Part shown: positions 12,392 to 25,500 of the stretch, piece after piece
Layout of the letters: every line of letters begins with the position of its first letter
Numbering within the stretch: the first letter of the stretch is position 1
Assembly (NCBI RefSeq): GCF_048564905.1
Contig: NC_133002.1
Location: 30,184,501 to 30,248,500, forward strand
Direction of reading: 5' to 3'
DNA length: 64,000 nt
Source of the DNA: Vicugna pacos
Lineage: Eukaryota; Chordata; Mammalia; Artiodactyla; Camelidae
The notes under the pieces: generated by a model
Told to the model about the DNA's origin: nothing
The model's database searches: none
What the model saw: the letters and a program-made list of their open reading frames with translations, nothing else
Position numbers and translations under genes: made by a program

Positions 12392-13861
12392 ATGAATTGA
12401 AAACAGGCACTTGGAAAAAGTCTGAGAACTCAGAAAAAGTGTTTCTAGTATTAGCCATTCCATTTATGCTAGATGAACGCCCATACACATGCTCCATTCT
12501 GAGAGTTGAATGTGTTGAAAGCCATCAATCACCTATCTTGTTGGGAACACAGAGTTTCATTCATTGGGGAACTACACTACATACATATCTATTGGGAGGT
12601 AAGAGCTCCCAGTCAGTTTGACAGTGAAAATAGCATGAATTTCTAATGGGCACTTGGAAAAATACTGAGAAATCAGAGTAAGAAATTCTAGTGCTACCAA
12701 TTCCCTTTATGCTAGATGAATGAACTCCTCTCCAAGTGCTTAACTCTGAGTGTTGAATGTGTGTGAAAGCCTTTCATTTTCTTACTTGTTCAGAACACAG
12801 AGTTTCTTTGAGTGGGGAATAACGCTACATACATATCTATGGGAAGGTACAAACTACAAGTTGGCTTTACATTGAAAACAGGATGAACTTCAAACAGGCA
12901 CTAGGAAACATACTAAGAAATCAGAGTAGGTGTTTCAGGTGCTACTCATTCCCTTTATGCTAGATAAACGTACGTCTCTCCACACCATCAAATCTGAGAG
13001 TTTAATGTGTGTGAAATCTGTCAATTTCCTTGCTTTTTGAGAAGATTTTCTTTGAGAGGGGAACTACACTAAATACATATCTATGGGGAGGTGCTAGCTA
13101 CAAGTCAGTTATACAGTGAAAACACCCTGAATATCAAACCAGCACTAGGAAACATACTGAGAATTCAGAGAAGGTGTTTCCAGTGCTACCCATTCCTTTA
13201 TGCTAAATGAATGAATGACACTACAGATGCTCAATTCTGAGAATTGAATTTGTGTGAAAGTCATCAATCACCTAGGTTGTTGGGAACACAGAGTGTCTTA
13301 GAGTGGAATGGTACAGTACATATATATCAAAGAGGAGGTACTAGCTCCAACTCAGTTTTACACTGAAAACTGCATGAACTGAAAACTGACACTAGGAAAC
13401 AGAGAACTCATAGTAATTGCTCCTAGGCTACAAATTCCCTTAATGTTAGAGGAACGAATACCCCTCCACACACTCAATTCCAAGAGTTGAATGTGCTTGA
13501 AAGCTGTACACCAGCTAGCTTGTAGGAACACAAGTTTTCCTTCAGTAAGGTACTATGCAACACTGATATGTATGGGTAGGCACTAGCTCCTCCTCCATTT
13601 TACACTGAAACCAGCATGAGAAGAAAACCAGCACTTGAAAACATAATGAGAAATCAGAGAAAGTGTTTCTAGTGCTACACTTTCCCTTTATACCAGATGA
13701 AAGAACACCTCTCCACATGCTCAATTCTGAGAGTAGAATTTGTGTGAAAGTCATCCATCAGTTAGCTTGTTGGTAACACTGAATTTCCTTCAGTGGAGAA
13801 CTATGCTACATAGCTATGTATGATGAGGTACTGGCTCCAACTTGGTTTTACACTGAAAAAG
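12392..13861. repeat. Type C six-monomer sub-HOR, cycle 2
   Basis: The six-monomer cycle is matched to cycle 3 by several private words: gctcccagtcagtttgac (12,606), acaccctgaatatcaaacc (about 13,122) and a gaggaggtactagctcc monomer near 13,330. Each lies 1,468-1,487 bp from its partner in the next cycle. Confidence 0.7.
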
Positions 13862-15345
13862 GCATGAACTGAAAACAGGCACTAGGAAACATTCTGAGAA
13901 ATCAGAGAAAGTGTTTCTAGTATTAGCCATTCCATTTATGCCAGATGAACGAGTGCCTCTACACACACTCAATTCTGAGAGTTGAATGTGTGTGAAAGCC
14001 ATCAAACACCTAGCTTATTGGGAGCACAGAGTTGCTTTCATTGGGGAAAAACACTACATACATATCTATTGGGAGGTAATAGCTCCCAGTCGGTTTGACA
14101 GTGAAAATAGCATGAACTTCCAATGGGCACTTGGAAACATACTGAGAAATCAGAGTAAGAATTTCTAGTGCTGCACTTTCCCTTTATGCTAGATGAATGA
14201 ACTCCTCTCCACATGCTCAATTCTGAGAGTTGAATGTGTGTGACAACCTTCCATTTTCTAACTTGTTGGAACACAGAGTCTGTTTGAGTGGAGATCTACA
14301 CTACAAACATATCAGTGGGGAGGTACTAACGACAAGTTGGTTTTACATTGAAAACAGGATGAACTTCAAACTGGCACTAGGAAACATACTGAGAAATCAG
14401 AGTAGGTGTTTCTAGTGCTACCCATTCCCTTTATGCTAGATAAATGTATGACTCTCAATACATTCAATTCTGAGAGTTGAATGTGTGTGAAATCCGTCCA
14501 TTTCCTTGCTATATGGGAACAGAGTTTCTTTGAGAGGGGAACTACACTAAATACATATCTATGGGGAGGTGTCAGCTACAAGTCAGTTTTACAGTGAAAA
14601 CACCCTGAAAATCAAACCAGCACTAGGAAACATACTGGGAATTCAGAGTAGGTGTTTCTAGTGCTACCCATTCCTTTATGCTAGATGAATAAATGACTCT
14701 ATGCATGCTAAATTCTGAGAATTGAATATGTGTGAAAGCCATCAATCACATAAGTTCTTGGGAACACAGTGTGTCTTTGAGTGGAATACTACGCTACATA
14801 TATATTTAAGAGGAGGTACTAGCTCCAACTCGGTTTTACACTGAAAACTGCATGAACTGAAAACAACCACTAGGAAACATGCTGAGAAATCAGAGTACGG
14901 GTTTATAATGCTATCAATTCCCTTTATGCTAGATGTACGAACGCCTCTCCACAGGATCTGTTCCAAGAGTAGAATTTGTGTGAAAGACGTCCATCAGTTA
15001 GCTTGTTGGAAACAAAGAATTTCCTTCAATGGCTAACTATCCTACATAGCTATATATGGGGAGGCACAAGTGCCGACTCGTGTTCACAATGAAAAAACGC
15101 ATGAACTGAAAACTGGCACTAGGGAACACACTGAGCAATCAAAGTGTTTCTAGTGTTACACATTCGCTTTATGCTAGATGAATCAACGCCTCTTCACGGG
15201 CTCAATTCTGAGAGATGAAGGTGTGTGAAAGCCGAACATCATCTAGCTTTTTTGGAACACAGAGTTTCTTTGAGTGGGGAACTAAGCTACAACGATATGT
15301 ATGTGAAGGCACTAGCTCCAACACGGTTTTACACTGAAAACAGCA
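13862..15345. repeat. Type C six-monomer sub-HOR, cycle 3
   Basis: The partners of cycle 2 are gctcccagtcggtttgac (about 14,082), acaccctgaaaatcaaacc (about 14,599) and aagaggaggtactagctcc near 14,808. This cycle is closer to cycle 2 than either is to cycle 1. Confidence 0.7.
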
Positions 15346-15530
15346 TGAACTGAAAACCAGAACTTGGTAACATACTGAAAAATCAGAGAAAGTGTTTCTA
15401 GTGCTACACATTCCCTTTATGCTAACTTAACGAATTCTTCTTCACATGCTCAAATCTAAGAGTTGAATAAGTTTGAAAGCAGTCCATCTCCTAGCTTGTT
15501 GGGAACACACATTTTCTTTTCAGTGGGAAA

Positions 15531-16590
15531 CAACACTACATACATACATAAGGTTTTACAGTGAAAACTGCATGAAATTCAAACCAGCACTAGGAGACAT
15601 ACTGAGAAATCCAAGTAAGTGTTTATACTGCAAACTTTTCTCATTATGCTAGATGAACGAGTGCCTCTACACATGATAAAATCTGAGGGTTGAATGTGTG
15701 TGAAAGCCATCAATCACCTAGCTTGTTGGGAACACAAAGTTTGTTTTGATTGGGGAAATACACTACATACATATATATGGAGAGGTACTAGCTTCAACTC
15801 GTTATTACAGTGAAAAATGCAAGAACTTCAAATAGGAACTAGGAAACATACTCAGAAATTAGAGTAAGTGTTTCTACTGCTACCCATTCCATTTATGTTA
15901 GATGAATGAACGCCTCTCCAAATGCTCAATTCTTAGAGTTCAATGTGTGTGAAAGCCATCAATCACTTAGCTTATTGGGAACACAACGTTTCTTTTCAGT
16001 GGGGAACTACACTACATAAATATATATTGGGAGGTACAAGCTTCAACTCGGTTTTACCATGAAAACTGCATGAACTTCAAACCGGAACTAGGACACATAC
16101 TAAGAATTCAGAGTAAGTGTTTCTACTTTTATCCATTCCCTTTATTCTACATGAATGAGTGCCTCTCCACATACTCAATTCTGAGAGTTGAATGTGTGTG
16201 AAAGATGTGAATCACCTATCTTGTTGGGAAAACACAGTTTCTTTTCAGTGCAGAATTACACTACATAAATATACATGGGGAGATACCAGCTTCAACTCGG
16301 TTTTACATTGAAAACTGCATGAACTTCAAAACAGCCCTGGAAATCATACTGAGAAATCAGATTAACTGTTTCCAGGACTACCCATTCCCTTTATGCTAGA
16401 TGAACAAATGACTCTACACCTACTCAACACTGAAAGTTGAATGTGTATGAAAGCAATGACCTAGCCTGTTGGGAACACCATTTTTGTTGAGTGAGGAACT
16501 ACACAAAATACATATATATGGATATGTTCTAGCTCCAAATCGGTTTTACAGTGAAAACTGCATGAACTTCAAACCGGCATTAGGAAACAT
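15531..16590. repeat. Second, short type B block of U1
   Basis: About four monomers return to type B words (ctgctaccc, gttgaatgtg, aatcacctagcttg, gaggtactagc) between the type C zone and the long type A zone. The first monomer is truncated near 15,550. The switch to type A lies near 16,590-16,620, where the text becomes ctactgcaaccc and then gttaagtgtgtg. Confidence 0.7.
15536..15560. repeat. Truncated monomer at the C-to-B switch
   Basis: After tacatacatacataagg the text goes straight to ttttacagtgaaaactgc. The usual segment between them (atatggggaggtactagc and what follows, roughly 25 bases) is missing. The monomer is short (about 226 bp between anchors at 15,346 and 15,572). It sits at the edge between type C and type B monomers, so the gap may mark the join that brought the zones together. 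Confidence 0.7.
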
Positions 16591-19500
16591 ATGGAGAAAT
16601 GAGAGTTATTTTTTCTACTGCAACCCATTCCCCATATGATAGCTGAACGTACATCTCTCCACATGCTCAATTCTGAGAGTTAAGTGTGTGTGAAAGCCAT
16701 AAATATACTAGCTTGCTGGGAACACACAGATTTTTTTGAGAGGGAAACTACACTACATACTTATATATGGGGAGGCAATACTCCAACTCGGTTTTTCAGT
16801 GAAAAGTGCATGAACTTCTAACAGGCGTTTGGAAAATACCGAGAAACCAGAGATAATATTTCTACTGCAAACCATTCCATTTATGCTAGATGAATGAACG
16901 TCTCTACACATGCTCAATTCTGAGAGTTAAGTGTGTGTTAAAGGCGCAAATCTTTTAGCTTGTTGGGAACATACAGTACTTTTGAGAGTGAAAATACACT
17001 ACCTACATATTTATGGGGAGTTAATAGCTCCAATATGGATTTACACTTAAAACTGCATGAATTTCGAACCAGCACTATGTAACTTATTGTGAGATAACAG
17101 TTAGTGTTTCTATTGCAAACCATTCTCTTTATGTCAGATGAACAAACGTCTCTCCACATGCCCAATTCTGAGAGTTATGTGTGTGTGAAGGTCGTCAATG
17201 TTCTAGCGTTGGGAACCCACAGTTTCTTTTGAGAGTGAAAATACACTACATACATATATATGTGGAGGCAGAAGCTACACTTTGGTTTTACAGTGGGAAT
17301 ATCATGAATTTCAAACAGCCACAGGGAAATATAGTGAGAAAGCAGAGATTGTGTTTATACAGCAACCCATTCCCTTTATGTTAAATTAATTAAAGTCTCT
17401 CCACATGCTAAATTCTGAAAGTTAATTGTGTGTGAAACAAGTCAATTTGCTAGCTTGTTGGGAAAACACAATTTCTTGTGAGTGAAAGTACACTACATAT
17501 AGATTTACGGGGAGGCACCTGCTCCAAATAGGTTTTTCAGTGAAAACTACATGAACTTCAACAGGCACTAGGGAAAATATGGAAAAAGCAGAGGTAGTGC
17601 TTCTACTGCAATGAGTTCCGTTTATGCTACATGAATGAACTTCTCTCTACATGCTCAATTCTGAGAGTTAAGTGTGTGTGAAACCCGCATATCTTCTAGC
17701 TTATTGGAAACACACAGTCCTTTTCAGAGTGAAACAACACTACCTACATATATATGGGGAGTTAATAGCTCCAACTCGGTTTTACAATTAAAACTGCTTG
17801 AATTTCAACCGGCACTAGGTAACTTACTGAGAGACAGCAGTTAGTCATTCTACTGCAACCCATTCCCTTTTTGCTAGGTGAACGAAAGCCTCTCCACATG
17901 CTCAATTCTGAGAGTTATGTGTGTGTGAATGCCGTCAATGTTCTAGCTTGTTGGGAACACACAGATTTTTTGAGAGTGAGACTACACTACATATATATAT
18001 ATGGGGAGGAACTAGCTCCAAGTTGGTTTTACAGTGAAAACTGCATGAACTTCAAACCGGCACAAGGAAACTTACTGAGAAACCAGAATTAGTGTCTATA
18101 CTGCAACCCAATCCCTTTCTGCTGGATGAATGAATGTCTTTCCAGATGCTCAATTCTGACAGTTAAGAGTGTGTGAAAGCCCTCAATCTCATAGCTTCTT
18201 GGGAACACATAGTTAGTATTGCGACTGAAATTACACTAAATACATAATATGGGGAGGCATTAACTCCAACAAGATTTTACAGTGAAAACTGCATGAACTT
18301 CAAACTGGAACTAGGAAACATATTGAGAGACCAGAGTTATTGTTTCGACTGCAACCCATTCCATTTATTTTAGATGAATGAACATCTCTCCTCAAGCTCA
18401 ATTCTGATAGTTAACTGTGTGTGAAACCTGCCAATCTCCTAGCTTGTTGGGAAAACTCAGTTTCTTCTGAGCCTGAAATTACACTACATAAATAATATGG
18501 GGAAGCGCAAACTCCAAATCAATTTTAAAGTGAAAACAGCAGGAACATCAACCTGGCACTAGGAAACATACTGAGAGAAAGAGTTAGTGTTTCTACTGCA
18601 ATCCATTTCCTTTATGTGAGATGAATGAACATCTGTCCACATACTCAAATCTCAGAGTTAAGTGTGTGGGAAAGATGTCAATATTCTAACTTGCTGGGAA
18701 TACACAGTTTATTTTACGAGTGAAACTACACTGCATGCATCTATATGGGGAGGCAATTGCTCCATCTCGGTTTTTCAGTGAAAACTGCATGAACTTCAAA
18801 CTGGCACTAGGAGACATAATGAGAAACCAGATTTAGTGTCTCTACTGAAACCTGTTCCTTTATGGCAGATGAACAAACATATCTCCACATGCTCAATTCT
18901 GAGAGTTAAGTGTGTGTGAAAGCTCTAAATATCATAGCTTGTAAAGAAACTCACAGTTTCTTTTGAGAGTGAAAATAGACTACATACACATACAATTGGA
19001 GGCAGAATCTACTACTCAGTTTTACAGTGGAATCTGCATGAATTTCAATCCAGCACTAGTAAACATACTGAGAAACCAGAGTAAGTGTTTTTACTGCAAC
19101 CCATTCCCTTTAAGCTAGATGAATGAATGTCTCCCCACATGCTCAATGCTGAGAGTTTAGTGTATGTGAAAGCCATCAATTTGCTAGCTTGTTGGGAAAA
19201 CACAGTTTCTTGTTAGCTGATCTACACTAAATTCATACATATGTGGAGGAAGTAGCTACAACTCGGTTTTATGGTAAAAACTGAATGAACTTCAAACCGG
19301 CACTAGGAAACATACTGAGAAAGCAGAGGTATTGTTTTACTGCAAACCATTCCGTTTAGGCTTGATGAACGATTGTCTCTCCACATGCTCAAATCTGAGA
19401 TTTAAGTGTGTGTGAAAGCCTTCAATCTGCCTGCTTCTTGGGAACACACAGTTCCTTTTGAGGGTGAAAGTACACTACGTACATATATATGGTGGAGTTC

Positions 19501-22500
19501 TAGCGCCACCAAGGTTTTACACTGAAAACAGCATGTACTACAAACTGGCACTAAGAAACATGCTGAAAGACAAGAGGTTGTGTTTCCACTGCCACCCATT
19601 CCCTTTATGCTAGATGAACGATCGTCTCTCCACATGCACCATTCTGAGGGTTAAGAGTGTGTGAAAGCCGTCAATCTCTTATCTTGCTGGGTACACATTG
19701 TTACTAAGAGACTGAAGCTACACAACATACATAATATGGGGAGTCACTAGCTCAAACTCGGTTTTACAATGAAGAATGCATGAAATTCAAATTGGCAAAA
19801 GGAAACATACTGGGAGACCAGAGTTAGTGTTTCTACTGCAACCCATTCCCTTTATGTCAGATGTACGAAAGTCTCTCCACATGCTCAAATGTGAGAGTTA
19901 AGTGATTGTGAAAGCTGTAAATCTCCAAGCTTGTTGGGAACCCAAAATTCCTTTTGAGAGCAAAACTACACTACATACATATATGGGGGGGGGCAAAAGC
20001 TCCAACTCGGTATTTCAGTGAATACTTCATGAACTTCAAACTGGCACTAGGAAAACTGCCGAGAAACCAGAGGTATTGTTTCTACTGCAACCAATTCCCT
20101 TTATGATAAATGAACAAACGTCTCTCCACATGCTTAATTCTGAGAGTTAAGTGTGTGTGAAAGCCGTAAATCTGCAAGCTTGTTAGGAGAACACATTTTA
20201 TTTTGAGGGTGAATCTACTCTACATACATATGTATTCGGGGGCAGCATCTCAAACTCACGTTTACAGTGAAAACTGCATGAAGTTCAAACCGGCACTAGG
20301 AAACATACTTAGAAACCAAATTTAGTGTTTCTACTGCAACCCATTGCCTTTTTGCTAGATGTACGAACATCTCTCCACATGCTCAAATCTGAGAGTTAAG
20401 TGTGTATGAAAGCCGTCAATCTGCCTGCTTCTTGGGAAGACACAGTTCCTTTTCAGGGTGAAATTACACTACATACATATATATGGTGGAGTTCTAGCAC
20501 CAACTCGGTTTTATACTGAAAACAGCATGTACTACAAGCCGGCACTGGGGAACAAGCTGAGAGATCACAGTTAGTGTTTCTACTGCCACCCATTCCCTTT
20601 ATGCTAGATCAAAGAATGACTTTCCACATGCTCAATTCTGAGAGTTAAGTGTGTGTAAAAGCCGTCAATCTCCTAACTTGCTGGGAACACACTGTTACTA
20701 AGAGACTGAAACTACACAACATTCATAATATGGGGAGGCACTTGTTCAAATTTGGTTTTACAGTGAAAACTGCATGAACTTCAAATCGGCAATAGGAAAC
20801 AAACTGAGAGATCAGAGATATTGCTTCTATTGCAACGCATTCCCTTTATGCTTGATGAACGAATGTCTCTCCAGATGCTCAATTTTGAGATTTAAGTGTG
20901 TGTGAAAGCCGTCGATCTACTAGCATGTTGGGAAAAAACACTTTATTTTGAGTGTGAATCTAAACTACATATGTACATATGGGGTGGCACTAGCTCAAAC
21001 TCAGTTTTATAGTGAAATCTGCATGAACTGGAAACCGGCATTAGGAAACATACTGAGAAATAAGAGTTATTGTTCTACAGCAACCCATTCCATTCCCTTT
21101 ATGTTGATGAACTAATGTTTCCCCAGAAGCTCAATTCTGAGAGCTAACTGTGTGTGAAAGTCATCAATCTGCCAGCTTGTTGGAAACAAACACACTGTTC
21201 TGAGAGTGAAACTACACTACATACATATATATGAGGAGGCACTAGCTCCAACTCGGTCTTATAGTGAAAACTGCATGAATTTCAACCCGGCACTAGGAAA
21301 CATACTAAGAAAGCAGAGTTATTGTTTCAACTGCAACTCATTTCACTTATTTTAGATGAATGGACCTCTCTACTCAAGCTCAATTCTGATAGTTAAATGT
21401 GTGTGAAAGCTGCCAATCTCTAGCTTGTTGAGAACTCCCAGTTTCTTCTGAGTCAGAAACTGCACTACATAAATAATATGGGGAAGCGTGAACTCCAAAT
21501 CGATTTTAAAGTGAAAACAGCATGAGCTTCAGACAGGCACTAGGAAACAAACTGAGAGAGAGAGCTAGTGTTTCTACTGCAACCCATTTTCTTTATGCAA
21601 GATGAACAAAAGTCTCTCCACATGCTCAATTCTGAGAGTTAAGTGTGTGGGAAAGCTGTCAATATCCTAGCTTGTAAGAATCATACAGTTTCTTTTGAGA
21701 GTGAAAATACTCTACATACATATATATTTAGAGGCAGAAGCTACTACTCGGTTTTACAGTGGAATCTGCATGAAATTCAAACTGGCATTAGGAAACATAC
21801 TGAGATAACAGAGTAAGTGTTTCTACTGCAACCCATTCCCTTTAAGCTAGATGAATGAATGTCTCTCCACATACTCAATTCTGAGAGTTTAGTGTATGTG
21901 AAAGCCATCAATTTGCTAGCTTGTTGAGAAAACACAGTTTTTTTGTTAGTTGAACTACACTAAATTCATATATATGTGTAGGAAGTAGATCCAACTCTGT
22001 TTTATGGTAAAAACTGAATGAACTTCAAACGGGCACTAGGAAACAAACTGAGAAAGCATAGGTACTGTTTTTCTGAAACCCATTCTGTTTAGGCTAGATG
22101 AACGAAAGTCTCTCCACATGCACACATCTGAGATTTAGGTGTGTGTGAAAGCCGTCATTCTGCCTGCTTCTTGGGAACACACAGTTCCTTTTGAGGGTGA
22201 AACTACACTACATACATATATATGGTGGAGTTCTAGCTCCAACAAGGTTTTACACTGAAAACAGCATGTACTACAAACTTTCACTAGGAAACATGCTGAG
22301 ACACCAGAGGTTGTGTTTCTACTGCCACCCATTCCCCTTATGCTAGATGAACGAACGTCTCTCCACATGCACCATTCTGAGGGTTAAGAGTGTGTGAAAG
22401 CTGTAAATCTCTTATCTTGCTGGGAACACACAGTTACTAAGAGTCTGAAACTTCACTACATACATAATATGGGGAGTCACTAGCTCATACTCAATTTTAC

Positions 22501-25500
22501 AGTGAAAACTGCATGAACATCAAATCGGCGATAGGAAACAAACAGAGTTCAGAGTTTTTGTTTCTATTGCAACACATTCCCTTTATGCTAGATGAACGAA
22601 AGTCTCTTCAAATTCTCATATCTGAGAGTTAAGTGTTTGTGAAAGCCATAAATCTCCAAGCTTGATGGGAACACAAAATTTCTTTTGAGAGTAAAACTAC
22701 AGTACAAACATTTATATGGGGAGGCAAAGCTCCAACTCAATATTTCAGTGAATACTGCATGAATTTCAAACTGGCACTAGGAAAACTACTGTGAAACCAG
22801 AGGTAGTGTTTCTAATGCAACAAATTCCCTTTATGCTAAATGAACGAACGTCTCTCCACATGCTCAATTCTGAGAGTTAATTGTTTGTGAAAGCCGCAAA
22901 TCTCCAAGCTTGTTTGGAACACAAAATTTCTTTTGAGAGTGAAACTACCATTCATACATTTATACAGGGAAGCAATAGCTCCAACTCAGTATTTCAGTGA
23001 ATACTGCATGAACTTCAAACTGCCACTAGGAAAACTGCTGTGAAACCAGAGGTAGTGTTTCTAATGTAACCAATTCCTTTTATGGTGAATGAATGAACGT
23101 CTCTCCACATGCTTAATTCTGAGAGTTAAGTGTGTGAAAGCCGTAAATCTGCATGCTTGTTTGGAGAACACATTATATTTTGAGGGCGAATCTACACTAC
23201 ATACATATATATTGGAAGGCAGCAGCTCCAACTCAGTTTTACAGTGAAAATTGCATGAAATTCAAACTGGCCCTAGGAAACATACTGAGAAAACAAATTT
23301 AGTGTTTCTACTGCAACCCATTCCATTTTTGCCAGATGAACAAACGTCTCTCCACACGCTCAATTCTGAGAGTTAAGTGTGTGTGAAAGCCATCAATCTC
23401 AGAGCCTGTTGGGAATACACAGTTTCTTTTGAGAGTGAAAGTACACTACATACATATATATGGGAAGGCACTAGCTACAACTCGGTTTACATTGAAAACT
23501 GCATGAACTGCAAAACGACAATATGAAACATAATGAGAAACCAGAGTTATTGTTTAAACTTCAAACCTTTCCCTTTATACTAGATGAATGAATATCTCCC
23601 CAGATGCTCAATTCTCAGAGTTAAGTGTGTGTGAAAGCAGTCAATCTACTAGCTTGTTGGGAACAAACACTTTATTTTGAGATTTAAACTACACTACATA
23701 CGTATACATGGGGAGGCACTAAATCACACTCAGTTTTAAAGTGAAAATGCATGAACTGGAAACCAGCACTTGGAAACATACTGAGAAATCAGAGTTATTG
23801 TTTCTACTGCAACCCATTCCATTTATGCTAGATTAACGAACATCTCTCCACAAGCTCAATTATGAGAGTTAAGAGTGTGTGAAAGTTGTCAAACTCTTAG
23901 CTTGTTGGGAACACTCAGTTTCTTCTGAGACTGAAATTGCACTACATAAATAATATGGGGAGACGTTAACTCCAAATCGATTTTAAAGTGAAAACTGCAT
24001 GAACTTTCAACTGGCACTAGGAAACATACTGAGAGAGAGAGAGTTAGTGTTTGTACTGCAACCCATTTCCTTTATGCTAAATGAATGAACGTCTCTCCAC
24101 ATGCTCAAATTTCAGAGTTAAGTGTTTGGGAAAGCCATCAATCTGCTAACTTGTTGGGATCACACAGTTAATTTTGAGAGTGAAACTACACTACACACAT
24201 ATATATGGGGAAGCAATAGCTCCATCTCTGTTTTTCAGTGAAAACTGCATGAATTTCAAAATGGCACTAGAAAAAGTACCGAGAAATTAGAGTTAGTGTT
24301 TCTACAGCCACCCATTCCTTTATGCTTGATGAATGAAAGTCTCTCCACATGCAAAATTCTGAGAGTTAAATGTATGTGAAAGCCTTCATTCTTCTAGCTT
24401 GTTGGGAACAAATATTTACTATTGAATGTGAAACTACGTACAAACATATATATGGAGAGTAATTAGCTACAACTTTTTTCATAGTGAAAGATGGATGAAG
24501 TTCAAACCGGCACTAAGAAACATATTGAGAAATGAGAGTTATTGTTTCTAATGCAACCCATTTCCCATATGCTAGATGAACGTATGTCTCTCCGCATGCT
24601 AAGTTCTGAGAGTTAAGTGTGTGTGAAAGCTGTAACTCTCCAAGCTTGTTGGGAACACACAGATTCTTTTGACAGTGAAACTACACTACATACGTATATA
24701 TGGGGAGGAAATAGCTCCAACTAGGTTTTTCAGTGAAAACTGCATGAACTTCAAACAGGCACTAAGAAAAATACCGAGGAACCAGAGATAGTGTTTCTAC
24801 TGCAACCCATTCTATTTATGCTAGAGGAACGAATGTCTGTCCACATGCTCAATTCTGAGAGTTACGCATGTATGAAAGCCATCAATCCGCTAGCTTGTTG
24901 GGAGCACACAGTTTATTTGGGCATGAAACTTCAATACATACATATATATTGGGAGGCACTAGCTCCAACTCAGTTTCACAGTGAAAACTGCATGAAATTC
25001 AAACCATCACTAGGAAACATACTGTGAATCCAGAGTTAGAGTTTCTACTGAAACCCATTCCACTTATGCCAGATAAACGAACGTCTCTCTACATGCTCAA
25101 TTCTGAGAGTTAACTGTGTGTGAAAGCCAAGAATCTTCTAGCTTGTTGGAAACACACAGACCTTTTGAGAGTGAAACTACACTACCTACATATATATGGG
25201 GATTTATAGCTCCAAAGCGGTTTTACAGTTAAAACTGCATGAATTTCAAACTGGCAATAGGGAACTTACTGAGAGACAAAAGTTCGTGTTTCTACTGCAA
25301 ACCATTCCCTTTATGCCAGATGAATGAAAGTCTTTCCATATGCTCAATTTTGAGAGTTATGTGTGTGTGATTGTCGTCAAGGTTATAGCTTGTTGGGATC
25401 ACACAGCTTCTTTTGAGAGTGAAAACACACTACGTACATATATATGTGGAGGCAGAAGATATACCTCGGTTTTAGAGTGGAAACAGCATGAATTTTAAAT

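Larger units (their letters stand above)
10786..15530. repeat. Type C monomer block, single copy in the window
   Basis: The monomers are distinguished by ctagtgctaccc, aacacagagtttcttt, catatctatgggg or catagctatgtatg, and often gcatgaactgaaaac. They occur only here because the short units lack this zone. The block has its own six-monomer periodicity. The left edge falls in the monomer around 10,750-10,860, where gttgataacacagaatttcc first appears. The right edge is near 15,530. Confidence 0.8.

Noticed and set aside
19984-19995. G-run in tatatgggggggggcaaaag as a G-quadruplex
   Set aside because: It is a single run of G with no neighbouring G-runs to build a quadruplex, and it is an expansion of the usual gggg of the monomer.
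9931-24739. The extra 14.8 kb of U1 as a mobile element insertion
   Set aside because: It consists only of satellite monomers in phase and orientation, has no terminal repeats or target duplication, and the hybrid monomer lies in the short units, which indicates a deletion there.
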